Of a stretch of DNA of 64,000 bases, positions 56,636 through 64,000 are shown in pieces. Made by a program: the position numbers and the translations under genes. Numbering within the stretch: the stretch's first letter is position 1; each line of letters opens with the position of its first letter. Below the pieces are notes generated by a model that did no database searches, was not told the origin of the DNA, and was given only the letters and a program-made list of their open reading frames with translations. The stretch spans positions 1 through 64,000 of the forward strand of contig NZ_JAUKFY010000022.1 in the NCBI RefSeq assembly GCF_030489605.1, written 5' to 3'. Source of the DNA: Brevibacillus laterosporus (lineage in GTDB: Bacteria > Bacillota > Bacilli > Brevibacillales > Brevibacillaceae).

Positions 56636-56669
56636 CATTGTCAGAGCTTAAATAAAAGCTCTGACAATG
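56636..56669 (-). other. Perfect 14-bp inverted repeat without U-tract
   Basis: CATTGTCAGAGCTT and AAGCTCTGACAATG (56636-56649, 56656-56669) flank a 6-nt loop in the 69-nt gap between the second and third secreted-protein genes. The minus-strand sequence after it is CCCATTAAGGGGGG, so it lacks a T tract and probably acts in mRNA processing or stability rather than full termination. Confidence 0.75.
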
Positions 56670-56683
56670 TATGATAATAATTT

Positions 56684-57463
56684 TTATTTAAATTGATCTG
56701 CTACTAGCTGATCTAAGCTATTTTTCGCATCCTTTTCAGCCTTGGCACCTGTATCTTTGATAGCATCCTTCACTTGTTTCTCCAATAATTTAGCTGACTC
56801 GTCAACTACTTTTTGGATTTCAGCTACCTTTTCATCAATAAAACGTTTTGTTTCCTCTTTAGAGCTTGCTTCTTTTTCACGAATCAAGCCACTAATTGTT
56901 TTCTTAGCATCGTTAATTGCACTAGTTAATTCTTGTTTTGCTTTATCTTGCGCACTGGTAACATTCGTTCTTACTTCTTGTTTGCCCAGTTCTCCAGCAT
57001 GGTTCACTTTATTCGTAAGATCAATTACCGAATTGACCTTTGTATGATTAGCAGCCTTGTTAATTTCCTGCTTTAATCCTTCTACCTTCTGATTGTATTG
57101 GTTCTGCATATTGCCCTTGATTTCGTTGGTTTTGCCTCTCAAAGCATTCAAATAATCGTTTTTAGCAGCCGTTACTGCTGCAACAGCACGATTTGCTTCT
57201 TCACTGCCTGCTTGCTTCACACGGTCAGCAACCTGATTCTTTATTTTATTAAGCTCAGCTTCAGTAGCTGCCTTTTTTTCCGTTCCGTACTTAACCGCTT
57301 CAGCCGTAATAGACGCCGATGAAGCAGCGAATTGTTTATCATACCAATTTTTTAACTGACCGCCTACATCCACCGCCGCAAATGCAGTTCCCAAGCTGCC
57401 AATCAGACCAACTGCCAACACACTAATCACGATTTTGCTTTTTACTTTTTTCAACCTCTTCAT
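56684..57463 (-). CDS. Secreted coiled-coil protein of the IDV-WY family
   Basis: The 259-residue protein has a signal peptide ending TAFA; the mature chain starts AVDVGGQLKNWY. The rest is Lys/Glu/Ala/Asn-rich and predicted as a long helix or coiled coil, with no Cys and no Trp other than the motif Trp. Apolipophorin-like or stalk-like proteins have this composition. It shares its N-terminus with the neighbouring secreted proteins. No known family. Confidence 0.7.
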   Translation of the reverse strand: MKRLKKVKSKIVISVLAVGLIGSLGTAFAAVDVGGQLKNWYDKQFAASSASITAEAVKYGTEKKAATEAELNKIKNQVADRVKQAGSEEANRAVAAVTAAKNDYLNALRGKTNEIKGNMQNQYNQKVEGLKQEINKAANHTKVNSVIDLTNKVNHAGELGKQEVRTNVTSAQDKAKQELTSAINDAKKTISGLIREKEASSKEETKRFIDEKVAEIQKVVDESAKLLEKQVKDAIKDTGAKAEKDAKNSLDQLVADQFK

Positions 57464-57507
57464 CTCCTGTCTTTTTTTTAAAGGGAATGTACGGAAACAA
57501 TGCCCTT

Positions 57508-57981
57508 CTATTTGTCAAACACCTGTTGTTCTGAAATAAATTTATGAAGGAATTCAATTGTTTCTTTATTTAGTTCTTCATTGATGTTCTCATTGGATTT
57601 TTGTACAAATTGTCTGAAGTCCTTAGGCAATTCCTGTTGCTCTAATATGCTTTGCTTATGATTCAGCCGTGTTTTCTGACGATCTACGTACTCATCAATT
57701 GCCCTTTCTCCTGTTTGGGATACCTGAATCATTTCTTGCTCTAGCAAGAAAAGGGTTTTATCAGTTGTGACCCTAGCTTCTTTCATTACTTTGTTGTCAC
57801 TATTTTTTTTATAAGAGTCAGTAGTTGCTTCAATAGTGTTACTCGATGCCTTCATCTTCTGGTTGTACCAGATGCTTAACTGATTTTTTACATCAATCCC
57901 AGCAAAGCTTAAGCTCACAGCTACGGAAGAGGCCAATACAAAGAGGATGGATATAATCTTTATTCCTTTTCCTTTTAACAT
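57508..57981 (-). CDS. Secreted helical protein of the IDV-WY family
   Basis: The 157-residue protein starts at MLKGKGIKII with GGAGG upstream; a longer ORF lacks a site. The signal peptide ends SFA; the mature chain begins GIDVKNQLSIWY. The remainder is helical and Gln/Glu/Lys-rich. First gene of the run 157-259-306-residue proteins and signal peptidase. No known family. Confidence 0.7.
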   Translation of the reverse strand: MLKGKGIKIISILFVLASSVAVSLSFAGIDVKNQLSIWYNQKMKASSNTIEATTDSYKKNSDNKVMKEARVTTDKTLFLLEQEMIQVSQTGERAIDEYVDRQKTRLNHKQSILEQQELPKDFRQFVQKSNENINEELNKETIEFLHKFISEQQVFDK

Positions 57982-58237
57982 GACGCTACTTCCTCCATTC
58001 AAAATATAAGGACAAAAACGGATCAGGAGGATCGGCATTTAGGCTAAACGGGAATCCACTCGTTCAAAGCGTCTGCCTTCCTCGCTTTACTTTTCTTTCT
58101 CTTATTGTAAGAAAAACCCATCGTCTTTTCTTCCACTGTGAGAGGTACTTTAAGCAGATAATCAGGATGATCTTTGTCTACACCTTACGAATGAGGAAAA
58201 GCTCATACTATGTGCATTTTTTCACTTGTTTGCAAAA

Positions 58238-58267
58238 CAAAAAAAGACCGGGCTACATGGTCCCGGG
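58238..58267 (-). terminator. Terminator of the kinase/regulator/HD-GYP operon
   Basis: Arms CCGGG and CCCGG with a T tract (TCTTTTTTTG) on the minus strand. The remainder of 57982-58237 contains no gene and probably carries the promoter of the secreted-protein operon. Confidence 0.75.
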
Positions 58268-59452
58268 TTACATCTCGGTTTCTACATTAGTATGGTTTGA
58301 AAAAATAGAGGAATAATACCCATGACCTGCTCCATCTAACTCTTGACCTTCTACTGCTTGTAGCAATGCATCAATGATATCAGCTCGAAACGATTGATCT
58401 TTTAATAATTGTAGCTCTTTACGCGCTTCTTCCGGGCTAAAGGCATTTCGATAAGGCCTTGGTTCTATCATAGCCAAATACGTTTCAACAGCCCCAACAA
58501 CCTGAGAAAGTAAAGGAATTTCATCCCCCTTCCATTGCTTGGGATAACCGCTGCCATCATACCTCTCGTGATGATAACGCATCGTTTCGATGATTTGTTG
58601 ATACTGTGGTAGACCGTCAAGCAGCTCCTTGGCCATCATGCAATGCTTCTGCACCATCTCATACTCATAAGCAGTCAGCTTCTCTTTCTTCTCAAACAAA
58701 TAATCAGGCCATTTTATCTTACTGACAAAGTGTATGAGCGACAGGCACTGTAACTCCCAGTCCTGTACATCAACAGGCTTCTTCAGCAGAGAAATCGTTT
58801 TTTTCAGCAGGTAACGCATCTGCTCAATTTGTCGGCTGGAGGTTTGTGATTTCCGCTCTACTGTCGGCACAAAAGCGTATAGCATCCGATATAACGTTGC
58901 TAAATGCTGTTGCTCCTGCTCCTCTCTCATTCTGTTCTCCTGCAAGGTAAATAACCGCATCCACAATAGAGAAAGTACATATCCCACAATAGCAAATGCC
59001 ATTACGGATAGAATGGCAGGAACCGCGTTTTCAATGCGTCCCATATAGGCTTGCCAAGAAAGAGAAATTATTACGACTACACTATAGACAATACTTCCCG
59101 TATGCATGACCTTTCTTTGTCTCGTCATGCCGAGCAATAAAGGGTAAGCCAGAACTAAGCAACCCATTTTTATAGTGGAAAGAGGTGGAGCCAGCAGTAC
59201 GAACAAAAATAAAAATAAAACACAAAATGAAACCATCCAGTCTGAATACGTATAAGACTGTTCATATATGCAATACAAAAGATAAACACCCCAGCATACA
59301 CAGAGGTAAAATAGCCAGGTAAGAAAAGATGGAATCCAGATATCCTTCTGCTCAAAACTATGTGCCAATAGGGTGAAGGTTAAAAACAACGAAGCTAGAT
59401 AAACTGCATAACGCATCATCTGTTTAGCCAGCTTCTCTTGTTCAAACTTCAT
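58268..59452 (-). CDS. Membrane protein with degenerate HD-GYP domain
   Basis: The 394-residue protein has about six membrane helices (residues about 15-165). The C-terminal part (about 215-375) aligns with HD-GYP: the HD pair is replaced by H241-F242, His270 and HHE (294-296) remain, GSGYP (300-304) remains, and the downstream Asp is Glu323. Loss of the Asp ligand suggests it is not an active c-di-GMP phosphodiesterase and may be a sensor or binder. It follows the response regulator by 45 nt. Confidence 0.82.
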   Translation of the reverse strand: MKFEQEKLAKQMMRYAVYLASLFLTFTLLAHSFEQKDIWIPSFLTWLFYLCVCWGVYLLYCIYEQSYTYSDWMVSFCVLFLFLFVLLAPPLSTIKMGCLVLAYPLLLGMTRQRKVMHTGSIVYSVVVIISLSWQAYMGRIENAVPAILSVMAFAIVGYVLSLLWMRLFTLQENRMREEQEQQHLATLYRMLYAFVPTVERKSQTSSRQIEQMRYLLKKTISLLKKPVDVQDWELQCLSLIHFVSKIKWPDYLFEKKEKLTAYEYEMVQKHCMMAKELLDGLPQYQQIIETMRYHHERYDGSGYPKQWKGDEIPLLSQVVGAVETYLAMIEPRPYRNAFSPEEARKELQLLKDQSFRADIIDALLQAVEGQELDGAGHGYYSSIFSNHTNVETEM

Positions 59453-59497
59453 TTTGTGAAACTCCTCTCCTATTCCTATCTTTATCCAACCAACTTT

Positions 59498-60124
59498 TTA
59501 TTTCATTTTGACTAGTCCCTGCTTTAATGCGTACAACACCGCCTGAGACCGATTGGGTTGTCCCATTTTACGTAGGATACTGCTTACGTGCGTTTTTACA
59601 GTCGCCTCGGATATGTATAGTTTCTCAGCGATCTCATGATTACTCAAATTATCAACAATAAGCTCAAATATCTCTCTTTCCCGTTCTGTTAATTGAAGCT
59701 GTGTCGTTTGTGCAGACTTTTTCCGTTCTAATTTTGGCTGAAAGCAGGAATAACCCATCAAAATCATGTCGATGGTATGCAAAATCTGTTCAGGCATCGT
59801 ATCTTTCATGATATATCCATCGATTCCGCCGTCAAGAGCTTGAAAGATATCCTCACTATCATCAAAGGCGGTCAAAATTAAAATCTTAATGGCTGGAAGC
59901 TGTTCTTTCAAAAGCTTCCCGCTTCTGATCACGTTTTGCCCCGGCATTTTAAGGTCTGAAATAATCAAGTCCGGTTTTAACTCCAATGCTTTACCGTACA
60001 ATTCATCCCCGTCAGCCGCTTCTCCTATTAGTTCGAATTTACCTGCCATCTGTAAAATCATTTTGACTCCTTCGCGAACAATCCTATGATCGTCAGCAAG
60101 AAGCACCTTTATTTTCTCCAACAC
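59498..60124 (-). CDS. NarL/FixJ-type response regulator
   Basis: The 208-residue regulator has a receiver domain (acidic pair LLADDH, phospho-Asp in LIISDLKMPG, Lys in YIMKD) and a LuxR-type helix-turn-helix (LTEREREIFELI and SNHEIAEKLYISEATVKTHVSSILRKMG). Its GTG start lies 5 nt after AGGAGG and overlaps the kinase stop by 32 nt. Target genes are not shown; the secreted-protein operon just downstream is a candidate. Confidence 0.94.
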   Translation of the reverse strand: MLEKIKVLLADDHRIVREGVKMILQMAGKFELIGEAADGDELYGKALELKPDLIISDLKMPGQNVIRSGKLLKEQLPAIKILILTAFDDSEDIFQALDGGIDGYIMKDTMPEQILHTIDMILMGYSCFQPKLERKKSAQTTQLQLTEREREIFELIVDNLSNHEIAEKLYISEATVKTHVSSILRKMGQPNRSQAVLYALKQGLVKMK

Positions 60125-61673
60125 TAATTCCTCCTCTAGGGATAAACGCCGTAATTTCCGTACCTTGTTGCTCCACGGACCGAATGGTAATCGTACCGCC
60201 TACGCGTTTCATACGTTCTCGCATATTAGAGATTCCAAATGATCCGTTTGAAGCTTTTACGCTATCCGTAGAAAATCCAATTCCATTGTCTTTTATCTGT
60301 AGCGTCCATTGCACAGAGGTGGCTTCTAAATATATTTTCACTTGATCTGCTTTAGAATGTTTTAGCATGTTGTACAATGCTTCTTCTACTACACGATAAA
60401 TCGCTTCTTCTACCGCCAAGCTCTCCTCCAGCACCATTCCTCTAGTCACATAATTGAGCTTGACCCCTGTACCTTTTAATATACGTTCGCTCATGTCACG
60501 AATTGCATCTAAAAGAGGCTCCGCTTCCCGATTAAATCGTAAATGCTGGATATACCCGCGCACTTTTAGATGACATTCCTTCATCTGTTCTTCCATCCGA
60601 TCAATGGTAGCCGACATCTCCTGATTCATCACAGGAGAAAGCATTTGTTTTACATAATATAGCTGGGCAGATAGAAAAAATAATTGTTGTGCTAAGCTGT
60701 CGTGCATATCCTCCGCCATTTGCCTGCGAGTCTCTGCGTCCGTACGGAATACCAATTCCTCGGTTTCCTTAATATGGTGCAAATGGCTAGATGTCACGAT
60801 TGCAAAGCTATGTAAAAAAAGCAGATTAACCATGGACAAAGATTCTGCACTCTGTCCAATAATTAGAATAGCCCCTTGTTTTTTTCCTTTTTGACCTAAT
60901 GGAAAATACAGCACATCCTCTGGTTGGCCCGTGAAGTTACGCACCGTAATCGTTTTATGCTGTTTTAATTCCTGCCAATTGCTTTCTAATAAGGCAAGCT
61001 GATAAAACTCTCTTTGCCAGTCCCTTTGTCCTCTTGCTTGATGAAACCAGAAAACAAATGCTCTTTTCTTAGGAAAGAGTCGCTTCAAAAAACGTTCGCC
61101 TAAATGGCGTAAGTCACTGGACTCTTTATTTTTACGCAGCAGCTTAATATAGGACATAAACGCCAACCAGTGTTTGAAGTAAGCTTTACATTTTTTACGA
61201 ACAATGTGAATGAATCCGCACAAAATCGTAGAAGTAACGAAATGCGTACCTAAAAGCCCCTCTGCACGTAAATGAGGGCTACCGGTGCTAGGTAGTCCTC
61301 CGCAGAGCACAAAAAGAATGGCGCTTCCAAAGCCTAGCAAAAGGATACTTAGCATATAACGCAAAGGTAAGCGCAAGCTCAATAGTACTAAAGACGTATA
61401 AGTAAACCACAAATCAGAAATTCCCCACATTTGTTGAAAGACTTCCCAATATAAAAGAAAGAAAAATTCAGCTATTAATAACGTTTGCCGGACAAGTATG
61501 ATTTGGTACAGTGTTACTATACTTAGTAACGTTTGTAGCACAAGCAGTACATACACTGGGATAGATAAGTAAATTTCTGTCGTATCTGTGGTAGCATATA
61601 ACATAATGAGTAGAACCCAACGAAACAATACGATGATCCACTCCACATTTTTAAACAGAAGATTAATGCTCAT
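60093..61673 (-). CDS. Sensor histidine kinase (HisKA_3 type)
   Basis: The 526-residue kinase has six or more N-terminal membrane helices (about 8-165), a linker region (about 170-320), the HisKA_3 phospho-acceptor MHDSLAQQLFFLSAQ (His about 330) and a C-terminal HATPase with DNGIGF and GSFGISNMRERM. It resembles LiaS/DesK-type kinases of NarL systems. Its end overlaps the response regulator gene. Confidence 0.93.
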   Translation of the reverse strand: MSINLLFKNVEWIIVLFRWVLLIMLYATTDTTEIYLSIPVYVLLVLQTLLSIVTLYQIILVRQTLLIAEFFFLLYWEVFQQMWGISDLWFTYTSLVLLSLRLPLRYMLSILLLGFGSAILFVLCGGLPSTGSPHLRAEGLLGTHFVTSTILCGFIHIVRKKCKAYFKHWLAFMSYIKLLRKNKESSDLRHLGERFLKRLFPKKRAFVFWFHQARGQRDWQREFYQLALLESNWQELKQHKTITVRNFTGQPEDVLYFPLGQKGKKQGAILIIGQSAESLSMVNLLFLHSFAIVTSSHLHHIKETEELVFRTDAETRRQMAEDMHDSLAQQLFFLSAQLYYVKQMLSPVMNQEMSATIDRMEEQMKECHLKVRGYIQHLRFNREAEPLLDAIRDMSERILKGTGVKLNYVTRGMVLEESLAVEEAIYRVVEEALYNMLKHSKADQVKIYLEATSVQWTLQIKDNGIGFSTDSVKASNGSFGISNMRERMKRVGGTITIRSVEQQGTEITAFIPRGGISVGENKGASC

Positions 61674-62071
61674 AAGAACCCCATTATTTTAATTTTTAGG
61701 TAAATTATAACAATTATGACTGGATAAAAATAGATATTTTTGTGACAGAAGACTTACAGATCCCCCATAGAGATTTTGTTCGTAAAATCCCCACTATCAT
61801 GAATACCACATGTGGAAAAGCACGAAATGATTCCCTAACTTATTTTATCAGCGCTTGTTTACTTCATAGAATGGAAAATAAATCCAAGCTGCACTTCCGG
61901 TATCTTCGAATTTTTTACTCCATTTCATCTACTTATAATTGCCTTACTCAATCAGAGACAAATAAAAAAAGAAAAAAGCTTTTTCCTCACTAGGTATACT
62001 ACCCTATGCTGGAAAAGCTTTTTTCTCGTTTGATCAATTCCTTTTTGATCTCCAATTTATAGTCCAAACGA
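61674..62071. other. Region between kinase and citrate synthase genes
   Basis: AT-rich, without a supported gene. An open frame at 61742-61993 lacks a ribosome site. The end holds the citrate synthase terminator. Confidence 0.5.
61964..62026 (-). terminator. Terminator of the citrate synthase gene
   Basis: Arms AAAAAAGCTTTTCC and GGAAAAAGCTTTTTT (minus strand) bracket a 25-nt loop and end in TTTTTTT. Confidence 0.8.
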
Positions 62072-63172
62072 TCAGGATTTCGGCATATTTCCTGTATATT
62101 CTGATTCCGGGCGGATAATTCGATTACGGCCTGCTTGATCTAAAATGTGTGCACACCAGCCTACTGTGCGACTAACAGCAAAGGTAGGGGTAAACAACTC
62201 TTCGTCCAAACCAACTGCTCTCATAACCGCAGCAGCAAAAAATTCTACATTGGTATGCAGTTTGCGTTTTGGCTTATACTCTGCCAATAATTTTGTTCCT
62301 ACTTGTTCCACATGAGTAGCTAAATCAAACCACGGGTCATCTTCGGCCAATTCTGCCGCTACCACACGCAGTGCTGTAGCACGCGGATCAATGGTTTTAT
62401 ATACACGGTGTCCAAAGCCCATTAAGCGTTGACCGCTCTCTAACCGTGCCCGAATCCATCCCTCTGCCTTGTCTTTACTGCCAATCGCATTAATCATCTC
62501 TGTAACTTCAGATGGAGCTGCGCCATGTAAGGGACCTTTCAAAGCACCTATGGCTGCTGTCAGTGCAGAATAAATATCCGATTGAGTGGAAGTTACTACC
62601 CGTCCAGCAAAAGTAGAAGCATTCATCCCATGCTCTTGAGTCAACACTAGATACGCATCCAATGCTCTGACATGCGCGTTACTGGCTTCTGCACCCTTTA
62701 ACATATACAGGTAGTTTGCCGTGTGACTTAGCTCCATCCGAGGCTCTAGCGGTTCCCTGCCAGCTTTTCGGGCTTCCCGATATGCAATGATAGTCGGCAT
62801 TTTAGCTGTAATAGCAATAGATTGCTCTAAAGTTGGGGGCCAGCTTTGCTCAGCACCCCCCAAAGCAGAGACCGCCGTCCGTAAAACCGTCATCATGTCT
62901 CGATCATGGGGAATAGCATCTATGACTTCTTTTACCTCTTTAGGTAAAGCTCTTTGCTGAGCTAATGCAGTGTGGAAACCGGATAATTGTTCTTCTGTAG
63001 GCAATGTGCCAAACCATAGCAAGTAAGCGACTTCTTCAAATGTATGAGAAATGGCTAGATCTCGAGCCCAATGTCCCCGATAAACCAATAATCCGTTTTG
63101 CCCGTCGACTAGACTTAAATCAGTTTCTGCAACAACTATTCCTTCAAGCCCAATCGCCAACATTTTTTCCAT
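62072..63172 (-). CDS. Citrate synthase
   Basis: The 366-residue enzyme condenses oxaloacetate and acetyl-CoA. The His in the ELSHTANYLYML region, the GHRVYKTIDPRA motif (about 258-269) and the FAVSRTVGWCAHILDQ segment are the catalytic blocks of a Bacillus CitZ/CitA/MmgD-type synthase. AAAGGAGTGG precedes the ATG. A LysR-type gene nearby may regulate it. Confidence 0.95.
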   Translation of the reverse strand: MEKMLAIGLEGIVVAETDLSLVDGQNGLLVYRGHWARDLAISHTFEEVAYLLWFGTLPTEEQLSGFHTALAQQRALPKEVKEVIDAIPHDRDMMTVLRTAVSALGGAEQSWPPTLEQSIAITAKMPTIIAYREARKAGREPLEPRMELSHTANYLYMLKGAEASNAHVRALDAYLVLTQEHGMNASTFAGRVVTSTQSDIYSALTAAIGALKGPLHGAAPSEVTEMINAIGSKDKAEGWIRARLESGQRLMGFGHRVYKTIDPRATALRVVAAELAEDDPWFDLATHVEQVGTKLLAEYKPKRKLHTNVEFFAAAVMRAVGLDEELFTPTFAVSRTVGWCAHILDQAGRNRIIRPESEYTGNMPKS

Positions 63173-63250
63173 TCACTTCCACTCCTTTCTTTTCATTACA
63201 GTATACCAATATATTCTGAAAAGTAGAAATAGATAGTAAATGGATGATTG

Positions 63251-63265
63251 ATTACAAAATGTAAT
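63251..63265. promoter_or_regulatory. Palindrome in the citrate synthase/LysR gap
   Basis: ATTACA-AAA-TGTAAT is a perfect 15-bp palindrome about 80 nt upstream of the citrate synthase ATG. An ATAA-N7-TTAA element, one base from a CcpC site (ATAA-N7-TTAT), lies at about 63266-63280. Tentative operators. Confidence 0.35.
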
Positions 63266-63459
63266 TAATGCTCGCTTATTCAAACGGTTATATGCGCTTC
63301 ATTTTATATCTAATTGATGCATTAGTAATTAAGGGCCTCTTTGGATTTTTTTCTAAACATGATGCCTGTATGAAGCTTGTACTTGTACGGTAAACTAATC
63401 AGAATTACTTCTATTGCCTACAAGTAGCTTTTCTCATAATTAGAAAGGAAGATTCCCGT

Positions 63460-63579
63460 ATGCCAGCAAAAGAAAAACAAGCTCCTCTTCGTTACATTGC
63501 CTACATTTTTATTGGTGTCACGATTTTTCTGGGTGCTATGTGGGGGCTTCTCATGGTCCTTGATATTTTTAGTCGTTAA
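63460..63579 (+). CDS. 39-residue single-pass membrane peptide
   Basis: A short ORF (MPAKEKQAPLRYIAY to LDIFSR) with AAAGGAAG before its ATG and a single membrane helix (about 12-35). It stands on the opposite strand to the citrate synthase gene, is convergent with the LysR gene, and is too short for usual ORF callers. Similar small membrane ORFs occur in Bacillales; no function known. Confidence 0.65.
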   Translation: MPAKEKQAPLRYIAYIFIGVTIFLGAMWGLLMVLDIFSR

Positions 63580-63596
63580 CCCAGCTTCCCCAAAGC

Positions 63597-64000
63597 TTAG
63601 GTCACTTTCGGCAAAGGAGCATATAATGTCGCTAGAATATCAACGAATCGTTGCCCAGATGTGATCAAATTGTTGTTTGGCAAAATAACATAAGTGGCTA
63701 CTTTAGGTAGCTCCAAGCCTGGGGTAGGCAATTCCATAAAGCGATTTTCAAACAGTTCCCGTAAAATGGCCGAACGTGGCAAGAAAGAAATCCCCAGCCC
63801 TTCTTCAATAAAGCGTTTGGTCACATCCACATGCGTCACCCCCATCGTGCGAATAGCAAATCCACGTTGTCTGAGCGTTGTTAAGAGAGGGTCCCAATAA
63901 ACCGGGTGATTATGGGTTAACAGCCTCTTGGTAATTAACTCCTGCTCCCAATCAGGTAAGGGAGCATCCATGTCTCCGCCGTAATGGGGTACAGCAAATA
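63597..64000 (-). CDS. LysR-type regulator, partial (CcpC-like)
   Basis: The C-terminal 134 residues of a LysR effector domain, running off the right edge; the frame stays open through 64000, so the ATG at 63971 is internal. The VTHVDVTKRFIEEGLGISFLP segment is the LysR co-inducer pocket and resembles CcpC, the citrate-responsive repressor of citZ and citB in B. subtilis. Its proximity to citrate synthase fits that role. Confidence 0.75.
   Translation of the reverse strand, partial: FAVPHYGGDMDAPLPDWEQELITKRLLTHNHPVYWDPLLTTLRQRGFAIRTMGVTHVDVTKRFIEEGLGISFLPRSAILRELFENRFMELPTPGLELPKVATYVILPNNNLITSGQRFVDILATLYAPLPKVT

Noticed and set aside
61742-61993. 83-residue plus-strand frame
   Set aside because: Starts at a GTG with no ribosome site and ends in the citrate synthase terminator.

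Overview
The window reads as chromosome of a spore-forming, low-GC Firmicute, most likely Brevibacillus or a close relative. This is inferred from gene content and order; no search was run. Spore-former signs are a gamma-type SASP, a CmpA-like 41-residue gene, a YtaF-like membrane protein, a YdcC/LolA-like lipoprotein, a SpoVIF-like gene and a GerMN lipoprotein. A perfect CIRCE element precedes groES-groEL. There is no CRISPR array, no insertion sequence, no prophage and no tRNA. The left edge looks like the promoter and leader of a leftward rRNA operon. Almost all genes lie on the minus strand.

Layout. 1-8.9 kb: rrn leader, groEL/groES with CIRCE, a CAP-domain secreted protein, a BI-1/YetJ protein, tatC-tatA, two molybdopterin genes and 5-formyl-THF cyclo-ligase. 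8.9-16.3 kb: an ABC-F ATPase (YdiF type), a large membrane phosphodiesterase-like protein, a DnaA-box cluster, and the t6A operon tsaE-tsaB-rimI-tsaD. 16.3-24.4 kb: SprT, CmpA, Tex, the NdoA/NdoAI toxin-antitoxin pair, alr, a PH-like protein, a LolA-like lipoprotein and the SASP. The order resembles the B. subtilis ydcC-alr-ndoAI-ndoA-...-ydcI-ydcK region, but no rsb/sigB genes lie in between. 24.5-33.2 kb: an ArsR regulator, an orphan pstB, a small membrane protein, the GerMN lipoprotein, a cell-wall amidase, small sporulation-type genes and two tandem OppA-like lipoproteins. 33.6-36.2 kb: a two-gene plus-strand operon of an E1/ThiF-type adenylating enzyme and a membrane M50-type protease, both with an N-terminal PqqD/RRE-like segment. 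36.2-46.6 kb: metNIQ, an LCP protein, a Ca2+-type P-ATPase, YtaF, a bacilliredoxin and RNase J. 46.9-50.6 kb: pstSCAB with a PhoP-box-like upstream site. 50.8-54.7 kb: SCO1-like protein, YtkA/FixH-like lipoprotein, rhodanese and cydAB with a Rex/Fnr-like palindrome. 55-61.7 kb: three secreted proteins sharing a mature N-terminus plus a type I signal peptidase, then a sensor kinase/response regulator operon with a degenerate HD-GYP protein. 62-64 kb: citrate synthase, a 39-residue membrane peptide and the partial LysR regulator (CcpC-like).

The two most promising undescribed systems are the E1 + M50 protease operon (33.6-36.2 kb), a candidate modified-peptide maturation module with no clear precursor, and the secreted triplet + signal peptidase operon (55.0-58.0 kb), a candidate cell-surface or matrix system. 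The DnaA-box cluster between tsaD and the ydiF-like gene is also notable, because B. subtilis carries one at the equivalent place.
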